27,349 nt of DNA, from assembly GCA_021604605.1 (NCBI GenBank), contig BQJH01000005.1, positions 1-27,349 of the forward strand, given 5' to 3'. The notes beneath the pieces were generated by a model, which did no database searches, was not told the DNA's origin, and was given only the letters and a program-made list of their open reading frames with translations. This document shows, one piece after another, positions 24,977 through 27,349 of this stretch. Both the position numbers and the translations under genes were made by a program. Numbering within the stretch: the stretch's first letter is position 1; every line of letters starts with the position of its first letter. Origin of the DNA: Hyphococcus sp. Lineage in GTDB: Bacteria > Pseudomonadota > Alphaproteobacteria > Caulobacterales > Parvularculaceae.

Positions 24977-26266
24977 ATGAAAAAGTTCTCAGCGTTATTG
25001 ATCTTCATATTGCTCATTCCGTTTTCTGTCCTTGCTCACGATGAAGAAAAGAAAAAAGCAGAAGACAAGCCGGATCAGTGGACAATTGTTCACGCGGGAA
25101 CGTTGATAGCCAGGCCCGGAGAAGCGCCTCTTCGTGAAACATCTATCGTTGTTAAAAACGATCGCATTGAACGCGTCATGAATGGCTATATCCAACCTGA
25201 GGCGTTGGGGAATGATGCCGCCGCAAAGGTCATTGACTTAAAAGGCGCCTATGTATTGCCAGGCCTCATCGATGCACATGTTCATTTTGGCGATGGGAAG
25301 TATACGGAAAAGCGCGGAGAAGATACCGGCGAAGCTACTTATCGTATGCTAAATATCATTGAGAACGCGAATAAGACGCTCAATGCTGGGTACACGACTG
25401 TTCGTAACCCTGGAGCATCTGGGTGGGCGGTTTTTGCATATCGAGATGGCGTGAGAGACGGTATCTTTCCTGGCCCGCGGATTTTTACGGCGGCTCATAC
25501 AATCCGGGTGGGTGCGGATGAAAGTGACGGCGCCTGCTACGATGTAAGCTCGTGCAAAAAAGCGGTGAGACGACAGATAAATATGGGGGCGGATTGGATC
25601 AAGCTCTATGCAACGTGTAGTGGCTCAAAACCTTGCGGCAAGGAGCATGCGCCTTCAGTCTTCTTACAGGAAGAAATCAAGGCTGTAATTGAGACGGCGA
25701 ACACGCACCAAATACCTGTCGCGGCCCACGCCCATGGAACGGCAGGAATAAATGACGCCCTTCGTGCGGGCGTGCGCACTATTGAGCATGGTTCCTATAA
25801 TGATAAAACTTCAAGGGCATTGTTTAAGAGCAAAGGTGCTTATTATGTGCCGACCCTCTCTGTGCAGGACAGAATTGTAGAAGACTACAAAACTGCGACA
25901 GAAGAGATGAAGCCGGTTATGGAAGCATTTATGGAAACACATCCAGCGCGTGTGGCGGCAGCGTATAAGGCTGGCGTTCAAATAGCTGCTGGTAGTGACG
26001 CCGGCGTTACAAAACATGGTGATAATGCTCGAGAACTTTACTGGTATGTGAAAATTGGCATGAGTGAGGCTGAAGCAATACGCTCCGCGACGATTGTGAA
26101 CTCAGAAATGTTGAAAAAAGAGTCCGATATTGGTTCGATTGAAGTTGGGAAATTTGCTGACATTATTGCGGTTAGTAAAAGCCCCCTAGAGGACATCGAA
26201 GCACTGAGTGATGTTGGGTTTGTTATGGCTGGCGGACAGATCGTAAAAAGCGAAATCGGCGAATAG
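24977..26266 (+). CDS. Secreted metal-dependent amidohydrolase (imidazolonepropionase/prolidase-like)
   Basis: A 429-residue amidohydrolase-superfamily enzyme with a signal peptide (1-20, 'LLIPFSVLA'). Binuclear-metal ligands are visible in order: His101-x-His103 in 'DAHVHFGD', probable carboxylated Lys209 in 'DWIKLY', His251 in 'AAHAHG', His271 in 'TIEHGS' and Asp341 in 'AGSDAGV'. The pattern fits the group of Xaa-Pro or Xaa-Arg carboxypeptidases and imidazolonepropionase-like proteins. Cys187, Cys193, Cys214 and Cys220 sit near the active site and could form disulfides in the periplasm. Directly behind a tricorn-type protease (13-base gap), it probably finishes hydrolysis of released peptides. 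Confidence 0.92.
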   Translation: MKKFSALLIFILLIPFSVLAHDEEKKKAEDKPDQWTIVHAGTLIARPGEAPLRETSIVVKNDRIERVMNGYIQPEALGNDAAAKVIDLKGAYVLPGLIDAHVHFGDGKYTEKRGEDTGEATYRMLNIIENANKTLNAGYTTVRNPGASGWAVFAYRDGVRDGIFPGPRIFTAAHTIRVGADESDGACYDVSSCKKAVRRQINMGADWIKLYATCSGSKPCGKEHAPSVFLQEEIKAVIETANTHQIPVAAHAHGTAGINDALRAGVRTIEHGSYNDKTSRALFKSKGAYYVPTLSVQDRIVEDYKTATEEMKPVMEAFMETHPARVAAAYKAGVQIAAGSDAGVTKHGDNARELYWYVKIGMSEAEAIRSATIVNSEMLKKESDIGSIEVGKFADIIAVSKSPLEDIEALSDVGFVMAGGQIVKSEIGE

Positions 26267-26370
26267 CTGACCTCAATTTGCTTGCCATTAGCCTGCCTTA
26301 TGAGCTCCATCATAAACGGTCATTTGCCGGAACAGAATGGATTTGATACACATTTAAGAGGCCGCTACTT

Positions 26371-26457
26371 ATGGGTCCTCTCAAACAGTTTATTGAACAA
26401 TTGCCTGATCACACTTGTGAGCCAGGCGATGTGGCATTGATGAAAGAAGAGGCATGA
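26371..26457 (+). CDS. Possible 28-residue small ORF coupled to the downstream flavoprotein
   Basis: An ATG at 26371, preceded by AAGAGG (26357-26361 region, about 10 bases away), opens a 28-codon frame whose TGA overlaps the next start as ATGA at 26454-26457. Its peptide is acidic at the end ('LMKEEA') and has one Cys, with no recognisable domain or signal. The coupling geometry resembles a real gene or a leader peptide, but a frame this short could be chance. Confidence 0.3.
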   Translation: MGPLKQFIEQLPDHTCEPGDVALMKEEA

Positions 26458-27349
26458 AAGAATTTGATGTTGTCATCGCCGGCGCCGGGGTAAATGCGCT
26501 TTCATGCGGCGCCTTGTTGACCAAATACGGGCTGTCGGTTTGCCTTGTGGAGCGCAATCCATGGGTTGGCGGCGGCGCTGTCACGCGTGAAGTCACAATT
26601 CCCGGATTTAAACATGACCTTTTTGGATCGTCGCATGTGTGGATTCAGGCAAATTCGGATTTCAAAGATCTGATCGAGCCGGAACTGGTCAAGCACGGGC
26701 TGAAATATATACCGTCGACAGACCACATCACAGGACACCCGGATTCGTCTGGCGGACCCGGTATTGTTATTTACAAAGACATCGACAAGACCGTTGAAAG
26801 CATTGCTCACTACTCCCGCGCAGACGCCAAGCGTTACCGCGAGGTTTATGATCATTTTGATGCTGTAAAAGATGGTTTCGTCAAGGCCTTCTTCTCGCCG
26901 CCGGCGCCGCCATCGACGACCATGCGGGCGCTGGAAACAAGCAAAGAGGGTTTACGCCGTTTGCAGGAGTTTAATCTCAGCGCGCGCGCCTGGGTCGATT
27001 TCAATTTTGAAAATGATTTTGTCAAAGCCGTGATGCTCAACTGGGCGTTGGCGCCGCAAATCCTGCCTGATCAGGAAGGGGCGGGACAGTCATTTTATAT
27101 CATGATCCCGGCAGTTCATGTCTACGGTCAGGCGATCCCGGAAGGCGGCAGTCAGGAGCTGCCGAATTCCATGGTGCGCTATATCGAGGCGAATGGCGGC
27201 AAGGTGATTACCGACGCAACGGTTTCTGAAGTCATTCTGGAAGATAACGAAGCGCGTGGTCTTAAGCTTGAAGACGGAACAGTAATTAAAGCGAAGCGCG
27301 CGGTTGTTTCGTCGTTGGAGCCGCGCCAGACGTTTCAAAAACTCTGCGG
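26454..27349 (+). CDS. Phytoene desaturase-like NAD(P)/FAD-dependent oxidoreductase, 3' partial
   Basis: An ATG at 26454 opens a frame with no stop for at least 298 codons, to the window end. The ribosome-binding site is AGAAGAGG (26445-26452). The N-terminus is an FAD-binding Rossmann unit, 'DVVIAGAGVNALSCG' (5-19), ending in 'LVERNPWVGGGAVTRE', as in COG1233 (CrtI-like) proteins. The segment 'PEGGSQELPNSMVRYIEANGGKV' in the middle is the typical second FAD region, where an intermediate accumulates mutated carotenoid-type substrates in CrtI; here it only supports the fold. COG1233 includes carotenoid desaturases and isomerases but also many flavoproteins of unknown substrate. Only the first part is visible, so no substrate assignment is made. 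Confidence 0.9.
   Translation, partial: MKEFDVVIAGAGVNALSCGALLTKYGLSVCLVERNPWVGGGAVTREVTIPGFKHDLFGSSHVWIQANSDFKDLIEPELVKHGLKYIPSTDHITGHPDSSGGPGIVIYKDIDKTVESIAHYSRADAKRYREVYDHFDAVKDGFVKAFFSPPAPPSTTMRALETSKEGLRRLQEFNLSARAWVDFNFENDFVKAVMLNWALAPQILPDQEGAGQSFYIMIPAVHVYGQAIPEGGSQELPNSMVRYIEANGGKVITDATVSEVILEDNEARGLKLEDGTVIKAKRAVVSSLEPRQTFQKLC

Noticed and set aside
26502..27040. Minus-strand open frames at the right end
   Set aside because: They lie opposite the unclosed COG1233 flavoprotein frame, which has a clear FAD motif and ribosome-binding site.

Overview
The window looks like chromosomal DNA of a Gram-negative heterotroph, most likely an alphaproteobacterium. The basis is TonB, lipoprotein and Sec-type export signals, a ManD protein laid out like that of Novosphingobium, a GcvA-type LysR regulator, and roughly 50% GC with frequent GGCGCC-type codon pairs. 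Genus-level placement would be guesswork. Genes fill almost the whole window, and no stretch over 300 bases lacks one. I see no tRNA, rRNA, CRISPR array, insertion sequence or phage gene.

Left block (1-5272, plus strand): a partial SDR-fold protein with a degenerate active site, a cyclase-family hydrolase, an active-looking SDR, the alpha and beta subunits of a Rieske ring-hydroxylating oxygenase, and an FAD ferredoxin reductase. The genes are tightly packed and end at an intrinsic terminator at 5335-5356. Second block (5448-9424): a non-zinc MDR oxidoreductase, an SDR, a small VOC metalloenzyme and an MFS permease with a large periplasmic insertion. Third block (9665-13982): a ThDP-dependent acetolactate synthase/decarboxylase-like enzyme, a HisC-like aminotransferase and an aldehyde dehydrogenase. 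A LysR-type regulator (13979-14881, minus) converges on the ALDH with a 4-base overlap of stop codons. Together these read as an uncharacterised catabolic island for a cyclic or aromatic, probably amino- or keto-acid-bearing substrate: uptake by MFS, ring oxygenation, dehydrogenation, hydrolytic cleavage, then a transaminase, decarboxylase and aldehyde dehydrogenase route. No ferredoxin and no recognisable ring-cleavage dioxygenase lie inside the window.

Right block: divergently from the LysR gene run a mannonate dehydratase-type enolase (manD) and a DUF819 permease, then a TonB-dependent receptor (17764-20256) closed by a strong terminator at 20298-20332. After it come a lipoprotein sulfatase, a secreted tricorn-type protease with a beta-propeller, and a secreted metal-dependent amidohydrolase. 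At the right edge a phytoene-desaturase-like flavoprotein begins at 26454 and runs off the window. It is preceded by a 28-codon ORF that overlaps it by ATGA. The two intergenic regions ahead of manD and of the TonB receptor carry palindromes and long inverted repeats that look like operator sites.
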